DNA of 64,000 nt from Parabacteroides distasonis (GTDB taxonomy: Bacteria; Bacteroidota; Bacteroidia; Bacteroidales; Tannerellaceae), in assembly GCA_021531775.1 (NCBI GenBank), contig JAFBIU010000001.1, positions 186,001 to 250,000 of the forward strand. The letters are read 5' to 3'. This document shows positions 36,729-44,622 of this stretch, in pieces (within the stretch, counting starts at the first letter, position 1; each line of letters begins with the position of its first letter). The notes below the pieces were generated by a model that made no database searches, had not been told where the DNA came from, and saw only the letters and a list, made by a program, of their open reading frames with translations. A program made the translations under genes and the position numbers.

Positions 36729-37754
36729 ATGAGAAGTTTTGCAAGTGATAATAATTCCGGGGTTCATCCTTTGGTGATGGAGGCTATTGCTAAAGCCAAT
36801 GACAACCATGCCGTGGGGTATGGTGATGATCCTTGGACGGCTGCGGCGACGGACAAGATACGTGCCGTGTTCGGTCCGTCGGCGGATCCATTCTTTGTAT
36901 TTAATGGAACAGGTGCCAATTCGGTAGCCCTTCAGGCGGTTACGAGACCCTTTAACAGTATCTTGTGTGCGACTACCGCTCATATCTATGTGGATGAGTG
37001 TGGTGCTCCAGCCCGGATGACGGGTTGTGCCGTGACTCCGATTCCCACACCGGACGGTAAACTTACACCGGAACTGATCCGTCCCTATCTGTGTAACTTT
37101 GGTGTCTGCCACCATTCACAGCCCAAGGCGGTCTATATCTCGCAGGTGTCTGAGTTGGGTACGGTTTATACGATCGAAGAGGTACGTGCCCTTGCGGATC
37201 TGCTGCATGCCTATCACATGTATCTGCATATGGATGGTGCCCGTTTGGCCAATGCCTGTGCTCATCTGAACTGCACCATGAAACAGGTGACCGTGGATGC
37301 GGGAGTCGATATCTTGAGCTTTGGAGGCACCAAGAATGGAATGATGATGGGTGAATCTGTCATCTCTTTCCGACCGGAGATTTCCGAAAACTTGGCCTTC
37401 TATCGTAAACAGTCGGCCCAGCTGGCCTCCAAGTTGCGTTATCTATCGGCTCAGTTCATTCCCTATCTGACAGATAATCTGTGGTTGGAGAATGCTTTGC
37501 GTGCCAACATCAGTGCCGAGAAGTTAGCTGACGTGTTGCGTCAATATCCGGAGATTCATTTTACGCAAGCGGTCGAGTCGAATCAGCTTTTCTTTACCAT
37601 TCCGGAAAAGCCTTTGAAAAAGTTGCAGGAAAAATACTTCTTCTATATGTGGAACGAAGCCAATCGGGAGGCTCGTTTGGTCACCTCTTGGGATACATCA
37701 GGGGAGGATATTGCTCGTTTCGAACAGGATTTGAAGGAGGCTTTTGCCGATTGA
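36729..37754 (+). CDS. Low-specificity threonine aldolase / beta-eliminating lyase family
   Basis: A 341-residue PLP enzyme of fold type I, probably cleaving L-threonine or L-allo-threonine to glycine and acetaldehyde. It starts SFASDNNSGVHPLVMEAIAKAN, has NHAVGYGDDPWTAAA, FNGTGANSVALQAV for cofactor phosphate binding, HMDGARLANACAHLN with the Asp that pairs with the PLP ring, and PLP lysine Lys202 in SFGGTKNGMM. Length is normal. It begins ten bases after the ECF sigma gene and ends at a strong terminator, so both are probably in one transcript. Confidence 0.9.
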   Translation: MRSFASDNNSGVHPLVMEAIAKANDNHAVGYGDDPWTAAATDKIRAVFGPSADPFFVFNGTGANSVALQAVTRPFNSILCATTAHIYVDECGAPARMTGCAVTPIPTPDGKLTPELIRPYLCNFGVCHHSQPKAVYISQVSELGTVYTIEEVRALADLLHAYHMYLHMDGARLANACAHLNCTMKQVTVDAGVDILSFGGTKNGMMMGESVISFRPEISENLAFYRKQSAQLASKLRYLSAQFIPYLTDNLWLENALRANISAEKLADVLRQYPEIHFTQAVESNQLFFTIPEKPLKKLQEKYFFYMWNEANREARLVTSWDTSGEDIARFEQDLKEAFAD

Positions 37755-37775
37755 TCTTGGAACATCGAATCAGTG

Positions 37776-37816
37776 AAAAAAAAGAGGTGCGGCCCATTCG
37801 GTCGCACCTCTTTTTT
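37776..37816. terminator. Bidirectional terminator between the aldolase and oxidoreductase genes
   Basis: Arms AAAGAGGTGCG (37781-37791) and CGCACCTCTTT (37803-37813) form an 11-bp perfect stem with an 11-base loop, flanked by A and T runs usable on both strands. Confidence 0.92.
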
Positions 37817-37829
37817 AGGAAGGACTGTG

Positions 37830-39143
37830 TCAGATCTTCGGCAGTTCCCACGGAGCCCGATAGGTCTTGCACAGGTATTGATCGGCTTCTGCATCGTGGA
37901 AGCTGCTGCCGTCCCATGAAAGTTTTTTGCCCGTACGGTAAGCAATGTTACCTAACTGCGAGAACTTGGCAATGTGTGCGCCAATCTCTACGCTGGCATT
38001 GCAATTCCGGTTACGGCTCTTGATGCACTCCAAGTGATTCTTGACATGGAGGTTCAAACCACCTTCGCCATACTGTTTCTTCAGCGGAACAGCTTCCATG
38101 CGAAGTTGTCCATTGACCTTTTCCGGAATGACTTCCCAACCGCCGCGGTCGATGACCAACGTTCCATTTTCACCCACAAATCCTAAACCGTGGTTGCGTC
38201 CATAGGCACCATCATCAATACCGATGGCATGGTCCCACATAACGGTAAAGTCTTTGAATGTATAGACTGTCTGCAACAGGTCGGGTGTTTCGCAAGCATC
38301 GTCCGGATAACCGAACTTGCCACCAGAAGCCATGATGGATTCCGGAGCTGTCACATTCATGCCGAAGAGGGCATAGTCCAGCAGATGGACACCCCAGTCG
38401 GTCATCAGACCGCCAGCATAGTCCCAGAACCAACGGAATGTAAAGTGGAAACGGTTCCGGTTGAATGGCCGTTTGGGAGCCGGGCCGAGCCACATGTCAT
38501 AATCGACTCCTGCAGGTACGGCTTCATCCGGTTTGACCGGAATGGAGGGACACCAGCCTTGGTAGGAGAATACGCGTACGGTACGGATCTTACCTAACTT
38601 ACCGCTGTGAACAAACTCCATGGCATCTTGCCAGTGGGGGTCACTACGTTGCCATTGGCCTACCTGTACCACCCGGTTGTAGCGTTGAGCGGCACGTACC
38701 ATGATGTTACACTCTTCGATGCTGTTACCTAACGGCTTTTCGCAATACACATCTTTGCCAGCTTCACAAGCTCCTACCATTTGCAGACAGTGCCAATGGT
38801 CGGGTGTGCCGACAATGACTACATCAATATCCTTGTTGTCAATGAGTTTGCGCCAGTCCTTATAGAGGTTTTTTACACGTTTGCCTGTGATCTTTTCAGT
38901 GTCGGCCGCCCGTTTATTGAGTACATTTTCGTCGCAATCAGCCAAGGCCAAGCATTCGACTTCCGGATTACGGAGGAAGGCTTTCAAGTCATCAAAACCC
39001 ATGCCGTTGCAACCGATCAGTCCGACACTAATCTTATCATTTGCGGAAACTTCAAATTGGTTTGCCCGAATGAAGAAAGGGCTGAATGTCAGACCTGCAC
39101 CTACTAGGGCACTCTGACGTAGAAAATCTCTTCGAGATGTCAT
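37830..39143 (-). CDS. Gfo/Idh/MocA family oxidoreductase with Tat-type signal
   Basis: A 437-residue NAD(P)-dependent oxidoreductase of the Gfo/Idh/MocA family. The start at 39143 (MTSRRDFLRQSALVGAGLTF) gives a twin-arginine signal (SRRDFL), so export folded to the periplasm is expected; an in-frame Met at 39332 lies inside the tRNA-Cys gene and is wrong. The Rossmann domain shows VGLIGCNGMGF (about 38-48) and the family motif CEKPLGNSIEECNIMVRAAQ (about 135). The catalytic domain includes MTDWGVHLLDYALFGMN. The substrate, likely a sugar, is not known. Its upstream promoter is a near-consensus Bacteroidota promoter. Confidence 0.9.
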   Translation of the reverse strand: MTSRRDFLRQSALVGAGLTFSPFFIRANQFEVSANDKISVGLIGCNGMGFDDLKAFLRNPEVECLALADCDENVLNKRAADTEKITGKRVKNLYKDWRKLIDNKDIDVVIVGTPDHWHCLQMVGACEAGKDVYCEKPLGNSIEECNIMVRAAQRYNRVVQVGQWQRSDPHWQDAMEFVHSGKLGKIRTVRVFSYQGWCPSIPVKPDEAVPAGVDYDMWLGPAPKRPFNRNRFHFTFRWFWDYAGGLMTDWGVHLLDYALFGMNVTAPESIMASGGKFGYPDDACETPDLLQTVYTFKDFTVMWDHAIGIDDGAYGRNHGLGFVGENGTLVIDRGGWEVIPEKVNGQLRMEAVPLKKQYGEGGLNLHVKNHLECIKSRNRNCNASVEIGAHIAKFSQLGNIAYRTGKKLSWDGSSFHDAEADQYLCKTYRAPWELPKI

Positions 39144-39176
39144 GGTATGATTATGTTTTAAGTGATTTATTTGTTG

Positions 39177-39208
39177 CAAATATAACAGGGTTTCGGTAAA
39201 GAAGCAAA
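39177..39208 (-). promoter_or_regulatory. Near-consensus Bacteroidota promoter (TTTG - 20 bp - TATATTTG)
   Basis: On the minus strand, -33 TTTG (39208-39205) and -7 TATATTTG (39184-39177) are 20 bases apart, the ideal spacing for the primary sigma factor. The leader to the oxidoreductase start codon is about 30 bases. Confidence 0.75.
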
Positions 39209-39224
39209 CCTTTGTAGCAGAAAA

Positions 39225-39259
39225 TAAAAAAGGATTGAAAATTTCTTTCCAATCCTTTT
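39225..39259 (-). terminator. Terminator after tRNA-Cys
   Basis: Arms AAAAGGATTG (39229-39238) and CAATCCTTTT (39250-39259). Read on the minus strand the stem is followed by TTTTATTTT, eight bases past the tRNA 3' end. Confidence 0.8.
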
Positions 39260-39266
39260 GTTGAAG

Positions 39267-39338
39267 AGGTTCCTGGCGGATTCGAACCGCCGTAAACGGT
39301 TTTGCAGACCGCTGACTAAGCCACTCATCCAAGGAACC
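39267..39338 (-). tRNA. tRNA-Cys (anticodon GCA)
   Basis: On the minus strand the sequence folds as a normal cloverleaf: acceptor GGTTCCT/AGGAACC, anticodon arm GCGGT-CTGCAAA-ACCGT (one G-U pair) with anticodon GCA, and T arm GGCGG-TTCGAAT-CCGCC. The discriminator base is U, as required for cysteine tRNA. The 3' CCA is not encoded. It has its own terminator and overlaps no gene. Confidence 0.95.
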
Positions 39339-39423
39339 AATCGTTTGTCAATCGTTTCAATTGCGCTGCAAAGTAACGGATAATATTTGGACTGTGCAAA
39401 TATTTTTGCAAGAAATTTTCCAT

Positions 39424-39431
39424 TATCTTTG
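39424..39431 (+). promoter_or_regulatory. -7 element (TATCTTTG) of rfbC-rfbB
   Basis: TATCTTTG fits the consensus, 26 bases before the rfbC start codon. TTTG at 39405-39408 is 15 bases upstream, short of the normal spacing. AGCAGGAGAAT before the start codon contains an SD-like AGGAG. Confidence 0.5.
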
Positions 39432-39457
39432 TACCTGTAATTTTAAAGCAGGAGAAT

Positions 39458-40009
39458 ATGACTTACAAGAAAACGGATTTGCCGGGAGTTTGGATTGTGG
39501 AACCCAGTGTGTTTCAGGATTCAAGAGGCTATTTTATGGAGGCTTTCAAACAGGCTGAATTTGATGATGTAGTGGGCAAGATCCGATTTGTACAGGATAA
39601 TGAGTCTAAATCGACTCGAGGAGTATTGCGAGGTTTGCACTATCAGTTGGCTCCCTATTCGCAAGCCAAGTTGGTACGTGTCATTCGGGGATGTGTCTTG
39701 GATGTGGCCGTTGATTTGCGTGCTGCTTCGCCTACTTTTGGCCGTTACATAGCTGTTGAACTTTCCGAAGAGAACAAACGCCAGCTTTTCATTCCACAGG
39801 GTTTTGCCCATGGATTCCAAGTGTTGAGTGAAGAGGCGATATTTACATATAAGGTAGATAATCCCTACATGCCGGCTTACGAACGGGGAATCCGCTTTGA
39901 TGACCCGACAATTGGGGTCGCTTGGCGTGAGTTGGAGGGAGTGACGCCGTTGCTCTCTGCCAAGGATCAAGCCTCACCTTTTTTGCAAGAGGCTGAATAT
40001 AACTTTTAA
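39458..40009 (+). CDS. rfbC: dTDP-4-dehydrorhamnose 3,5-epimerase
   Basis: A 183-residue cupin enzyme that epimerises dTDP-4-keto-6-deoxyglucose on the path to dTDP-L-rhamnose for surface glycans. The conserved start is TDLPGVWIVEPSVFQDSRGYFMEAF; the catalytic base is His61 in GVLRGLHYQLAPYSQAKLVRVIRG, and the later RQLFIPQGFAHGFQVLSEEA and YTKVDNPY-like KVDNPYMPAYERGIRFDDP are standard. It is 21 bases ahead of rfbB in the same transcript. The other two genes of the pathway (rfbA, rfbD) are not in this window. Confidence 0.96.
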   Translation: MTYKKTDLPGVWIVEPSVFQDSRGYFMEAFKQAEFDDVVGKIRFVQDNESKSTRGVLRGLHYQLAPYSQAKLVRVIRGCVLDVAVDLRAASPTFGRYIAVELSEENKRQLFIPQGFAHGFQVLSEEAIFTYKVDNPYMPAYERGIRFDDPTIGVAWRELEGVTPLLSAKDQASPFLQEAEYNF

Positions 40010-40030
40010 ATCATTTAATACCGATCAATC

Positions 40031-41170
40031 ATGAAACGATATTTAGTGACCGGAGCTGCCGGTTTCATTGGAGCGAACTTTATCAAGTATATGTTGGCAA
40101 CACATACCGACATTCAGTTGGTCGTGCTGGATTTACTGACGTATGCGGGCAATTTGGGTACCATCGCTGAGGATGTGGATGGCGAACGTTGTCTCTTTGT
40201 CAAGGGAGATATTTGTGACCGGACGTTGGTGAACCACCTGTTCGATACATACGCCTTCGACTATGTAGTTAATTTTGCTGCGGAAAGCCATGTGGACCGG
40301 AGTATTGAGAATCCCCAGCTTTTCTTGATGACCAATATCTTGGGTACACAGAATCTGCTGGATGCGGCTCGTCGGGCTTGGGTAGTCGGGAAGAATGAAC
40401 AGGGGTATCCGCTTTGGCGGGCAGGTGTCCGTTTCCATCAGGTATCAACCGATGAGGTGTATGGTAGTTTAGGAGCGACTGGCTATTTTACCGAAGAGAC
40501 CCCGCTGGATCCACGTAGCCCCTACAGTGCTTCCAAGACGAGTGCAGACCTGTTTGTGAAGGCCTATTACGAAACCTATAAGATGCCGGTCAGCATTACG
40601 CGCTGTTCGAACAATTATGGTCCCTATCATTTCCCGGAGAAGCTGATCCCGCTTATCATTAAGAATATTCTGGAGGGAAAGCCTTTGCCGGTCTATGGAG
40701 ATGGTTCGAATGTGCGCGATTGGCTCTATGTGGAGGATCATTGCAAAGCGATCGACCTGGTGCTTCATCAGGGACGTGCCGGAGAGGTCTATAATGTAGG
40801 CGGACACAACGAGAAGCAGAATATTGAGATTGTCAAATTGACAATCCGTACCATCCGTCAGTTGATGACCGAACACCCAACTTATCGTCAAGTGTTGAAA
40901 AAAAGGGAGATAGGGGCAGATGGTCAACTCTCCATCGACTGGATCAATGATGATTTGATTACATTCGTGAAGGACCGGTTGGGACATGACCAGCGTTATG
41001 CCATTGATCCGACCAAGATTTCCCGCGAGCTGGGCTGGACACCCGAAACCTCTTTTGAGGTGGGTATCGTGAAGACGATCCGTTGGTATCTGGAGCATCA
41101 GGAGTGGGTGGAATCCATTACAGGAGGTGATTATATACGCTATTACGAACAGATGTATGGCAACCGGTGA
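40031..41170 (+). CDS. rfbB: dTDP-glucose 4,6-dehydratase
   Basis: A 379-residue short-chain dehydratase that converts dTDP-glucose to the 4-keto-6-deoxy sugar. It has the NAD-binding TGAAGFIGANF (7-17), NFAAESHVDRSI, VSTDEVYGSL with the Thr-Asp-Glu catalytic set, and the YxxxK pair Tyr165/Lys169 in SPYSASKTSAD. CSNNYGPYHFPEKLIPL and GDGSNVRDWLYVEDHC are also standard. The protein is slightly longer than the E. coli enzyme because of an insertion around 285-330. The stop codon is ten bases from the end of the converging AsmA-like gene, with no terminator seen between them. Confidence 0.95.
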   Translation: MKRYLVTGAAGFIGANFIKYMLATHTDIQLVVLDLLTYAGNLGTIAEDVDGERCLFVKGDICDRTLVNHLFDTYAFDYVVNFAAESHVDRSIENPQLFLMTNILGTQNLLDAARRAWVVGKNEQGYPLWRAGVRFHQVSTDEVYGSLGATGYFTEETPLDPRSPYSASKTSADLFVKAYYETYKMPVSITRCSNNYGPYHFPEKLIPLIIKNILEGKPLPVYGDGSNVRDWLYVEDHCKAIDLVLHQGRAGEVYNVGGHNEKQNIEIVKLTIRTIRQLMTEHPTYRQVLKKREIGADGQLSIDWINDDLITFVKDRLGHDQRYAIDPTKISRELGWTPETSFEVGIVKTIRWYLEHQEWVESITGGDYIRYYEQMYGNR

Positions 41171-41179
41171 CGCAAAACG

Positions 41180-44100
41180 TCACGGGTTGCTGACAGCTGT
41201 CTTGGCCAATTCTTTCCGGACAGCCTCGCGTAGTTCTTGACGAATGTTCCGACGGGTACTGTCCAGTTCTGCCTGTTTGGCCGGTTTGAGGAAATCTTTG
41301 TATTTACATTTGACAATGCTGTATTTGAAATCATCCAGATTCCCTTTGATATCAATGCCTAACTTGAAGGGCACAGGCGACTTCAACACTGAAATGTGGT
41401 AGTTGAAGGTCATGTCGAGATTGTGTGTCCCCCCAACTGCCACTTTGTAACGATCCATCTCGATGAGGAAGGGAAACACCTCAATCTGGTTGTCCCGAAT
41501 AGCCAGATCCACAGCAATGCTATCGATGATGTTACGCTCCTTATTCTTGAACATAAGTGTTTTAGAAATCTCAGTGAACGTTTCTCCGTCCAATAGGGTC
41601 ATGTGGTGTCCTGATAGGAAACAGGAGGCCTGGAGTGTTGGGAAGAGCAGTGAAAAAGTCGAGTCGGTCTGACAAGTGGCAGTCAGTTGACAATCGACAA
41701 CCCCTTCAAATGACCGCAGCATCGGCACTAAGGTGTCGATAGCCGGATATAGGTCTATCAATCGTTCGACTTGGATTTGTTGTAGATCCAAATCGATGCC
41801 CATGGCAGCCTGTTGTGGTGTAGGAGTTGCATAGGCCAACGAGAATTGCCCTTGTCCGATATTTGATTGCATCTGCAATTGATTCAGACGGGCCCGTTGG
41901 TCACGCAAGGTGACCTCACCCGTAACCTCCTTCATGGTCAAATCCTTGAAATGTATCTCATCCGCTTTCATGTCAAAATCCAAATCCAATAGTGCCGGGA
42001 TGACCAGCAGTTGATTGCTGCTGTCAGTCAGAGCGGTTAACGAGTCGCTTGTCATGTGTGTCAGTGCCTCTTCATCAAAATTGGCAGGTTGCTGTTGTTC
42101 GGCAAACTGCTGACCGGCATAGAGTGCCTGCATCAATTGGTTACAGTCGATCAGTTGGGAATGGAGTTTGAACTGACCGGTCAGTTTTCCGCCACGTAGA
42201 AAGGCTCTCCTCATTTGTTTGATTTCTCCATTCAAGGTAAGATCACTCTCTCCTAAATGCAATCGGGCGTCTTGGAGGGTTACCCGATTGGTACTGTAGT
42301 TCAATTGTGTCTTTTCCATAAATATCGGTAACGGGAAGAGACGGCTGACAATCCTCAACTGATCAAAAGACATTTTTCCTTTGGCCTCCCATTTGCGTAA
42401 GAATTGCGTAGCCGAGTTGGTCGAGTCACTGGGTTGCTTCCGGAGACTGTCTTGCCGTTGCAGATATCTATGTAAACGAAGACTGTCTCGTTGTGACTTG
42501 AACCGGTTAACTATCACCTCTTTGTAGGGTATTGCCTCCATGGTAAACTGGTTACCCGATGTGATGATACCCGTATGTTGTGCCAACAGAATATATTTGA
42601 GCGTGTCCATGGTGAAGAGCGCGGCTGCTGTCGGTGTCTTCTTGTCAGACGCGGATGACTTGATTCCCCCCTTCAATTCACCTCGGTGAATGGCAACCCA
42701 GGTCGAATCAGGCAATTTCGTTCGTAAGTGGGCAAATTTCAGCTGAGTAGTCAAGGGGATGAGAGCACTGGTATCGATCACTTGGGCTGTTCGGGCCGTA
42801 AGTGACAAGCGGCTGACGTTGGTCGAGGCAACATCTTTGTAATGAACGTCCAGTGAGTCGAGCTGTAGATTGGCACTGAACACCCCTTTGGCCTGCATAT
42901 AGGCATTTTCCTCTTGCGAAGATCCTAATTGCAATTGGCAACCAGCCAGGAGCATGCGGAGGTCAAAGGGTTTGCTGTATAGTTGAAAACTATCGACTTG
43001 CATTTGTCCGGAGGCTTGGATTTTTCCAAAACGACTGTTTAAAATATCATCCAGTGTGAAATTCAGTTGCAGATGGGTATCCATCTGTCCTGCCATTTCG
43101 AGTGTGTCAGGGTTGAGTAGTTGTTGTCCCAATTGGGTGAAATTGATCTTCCCATCCAAAGAGGCCTGAATGGTAGGGTTACGGAAGAGGTCATGTACCT
43201 CTCCATTTAGATTCCAGGTGATATTCTTACCGATGACACGAAAACGATCGATGGCAATGGCAGATGAATCGGGACAGGTTCCGTTGTAATGCAGATCGAC
43301 ATCCATTTCTAATGTATCGATACCCTGCTCTATCCCTTTAACATGATAGGCTCCTTGCTCCACCTGGCAACAAAGCGAGAAGGAGGGAAATAGGCTGTCA
43401 CTGAGTTCACCGATAAGGGTACCCTCCAACCGTATTTTACCCTCGATGGTAGCCTCTTTGCGTTTGTTGAAATAGGCTTCCGGTACATAGGCCAGCAGTT
43501 CATTCAGATTATCGACTTGCATGCCGAAGGCTAAATGGACCTGTTGACGATTCCCAGTGGGTAATCGTTCGATGGATCCTTGTAGGGTAAAAGGCAATTG
43601 GTTGATGCGTAATTCAGTGTCATCCAATTGGATGTATTGGTAATGGTTCGACAGTGAAAGACGACTTTTCACATGTAGGGAGGTATGTTCTGTCAATGAG
43701 TAGTCGGGTGTTTCCACCTGGATCGAAGCTGTGTGGGCCTCCATCTGTAATTGGTTCTCTCCTTGGGTCAAGGAGCCGAAAAGATGCAGATCCAGATCTT
43801 CGACCTGCATTAGGGTGGCCTGTTGACGGTTGTCATACGTCAGTTGTCCATTCGTGATATGGAATTCTTGAAGATCGATGGGAGGAAGAGGATCCTCTTT
43901 CGTATGTTGTTTCAAAGAATCCGATTCGCTCTGATAGATCGACCAGTTGGTGGCTCCCGATTCATTGACATATCCATAGAAACGGGCCTGATCGATAGCG
44001 AAACGTTTGATGGTCACGACTCCTTTAAACAGGTAATCCGTTGGATTGAAAGCGAGAACAACCTGTTGGAAAGCCAAGAGTGAGTCTGATGGAATGGCCA

Positions 44101-44386
44101 GTTCACTTTGGGTAGAGTCTGATGCCAACCGTGAGATCAGATGTCCATGGGTCAATCGGATGCCCAGATAGGGATAGGTCTCGAAGTAGGTCAGTTCTAC
44201 CTTCTCGCAATCCAAATGAGCCTGAATGAATTCATTTGTCTTGTTAACCACCAACGGTGTCAGTTTCTCCGGGGGCAGTACAAACCATCGTAATATTCCA
44301 TAGCCTATAGTGGGGAGGACAAATAACAAACTGATCAAGGCAATCGCCCCGGTCAGGATCCATTTCTTCTGTAGATTGATTCTCAT
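41180..44386 (-). CDS. AsmA-family inner-membrane-anchored envelope protein
   Basis: A 1068-residue protein with one N-terminal membrane segment (about 11-35, ILTGAIALISLLFVLPTIGYGIL) and a very large periplasmic part. The N-terminal region (LTPLVVNKTNEFIQAHLDCEKVELTYFETYPYLGIRLTHG) is the AsmA start; the C-terminal ~200 residues (VDCQLTATCQTDS; SILKSPVPFKLGIDIKGNLDDFKYSIVKCKYKDF-like) fit the AsmA_2 domain. The body is rich in repeating beta-strand units, as expected for the bridge-like lipid-transfer fold of AsmA/TamB relatives. Likely role: outer-membrane lipid homeostasis or assembly. It has a divergent promoter with the SNF2-type gene. Confidence 0.85.
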   Translation of the reverse strand: MRINLQKKWILTGAIALISLLFVLPTIGYGILRWFVLPPEKLTPLVVNKTNEFIQAHLDCEKVELTYFETYPYLGIRLTHGHLISRLASDSTQSELAIPSDSLLAFQQVVLAFNPTDYLFKGVVTIKRFAIDQARFYGYVNESGATNWSIYQSESDSLKQHTKEDPLPPIDLQEFHITNGQLTYDNRQQATLMQVEDLDLHLFGSLTQGENQLQMEAHTASIQVETPDYSLTEHTSLHVKSRLSLSNHYQYIQLDDTELRINQLPFTLQGSIERLPTGNRQQVHLAFGMQVDNLNELLAYVPEAYFNKRKEATIEGKIRLEGTLIGELSDSLFPSFSLCCQVEQGAYHVKGIEQGIDTLEMDVDLHYNGTCPDSSAIAIDRFRVIGKNITWNLNGEVHDLFRNPTIQASLDGKINFTQLGQQLLNPDTLEMAGQMDTHLQLNFTLDDILNSRFGKIQASGQMQVDSFQLYSKPFDLRMLLAGCQLQLGSSQEENAYMQAKGVFSANLQLDSLDVHYKDVASTNVSRLSLTARTAQVIDTSALIPLTTQLKFAHLRTKLPDSTWVAIHRGELKGGIKSSASDKKTPTAAALFTMDTLKYILLAQHTGIITSGNQFTMEAIPYKEVIVNRFKSQRDSLRLHRYLQRQDSLRKQPSDSTNSATQFLRKWEAKGKMSFDQLRIVSRLFPLPIFMEKTQLNYSTNRVTLQDARLHLGESDLTLNGEIKQMRRAFLRGGKLTGQFKLHSQLIDCNQLMQALYAGQQFAEQQQPANFDEEALTHMTSDSLTALTDSSNQLLVIPALLDLDFDMKADEIHFKDLTMKEVTGEVTLRDQRARLNQLQMQSNIGQGQFSLAYATPTPQQAAMGIDLDLQQIQVERLIDLYPAIDTLVPMLRSFEGVVDCQLTATCQTDSTFSLLFPTLQASCFLSGHHMTLLDGETFTEISKTLMFKNKERNIIDSIAVDLAIRDNQIEVFPFLIEMDRYKVAVGGTHNLDMTFNYHISVLKSPVPFKLGIDIKGNLDDFKYSIVKCKYKDFLKPAKQAELDSTRRNIRQELREAVRKELAKTAVSNP

Positions 44387-44522
44387 AGCTGTACATTCAT
44401 TTTAATCCAACGGAACAGACCGTCCAAATTGTCATCTCCCGAATGGTCACGGTTCCCACAAAGCAACCTGATGGTCCAATACCTTACTTCTTGTTTCATG
44501 ATGTTTTTCTGTTATGTGGCAC

Positions 44523-44582
44523 CAAAGATACATGATTATTGGAGAGTGGGTCAATATGAAAACGTTAAAATTACTACCTTTG
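44523..44582. promoter_or_regulatory. Divergent -7 elements for the AsmA-like and SNF2-type genes
   Basis: TATCTTTG on the minus strand (44530-44523) for the AsmA-like gene, with a leader of about 130 bases, and TACCTTTG on the plus strand (44575-44582), 40 bases before the SNF2-type start codon. Neither has a clear -33 TTTG. Confidence 0.45.
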
Positions 44583-44622
44583 CAGCCATTATTGACACTC
44601 CTATATTTTAGATAGCAAGATT

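Noticed and set aside
39144-39332. Longer N-terminus for the Gfo/Idh/MocA oxidoreductase
   Set aside because: It would run through the tRNA-Cys gene, its terminator and a near-consensus promoter; the start at 39143 begins with a proper Tat signal.
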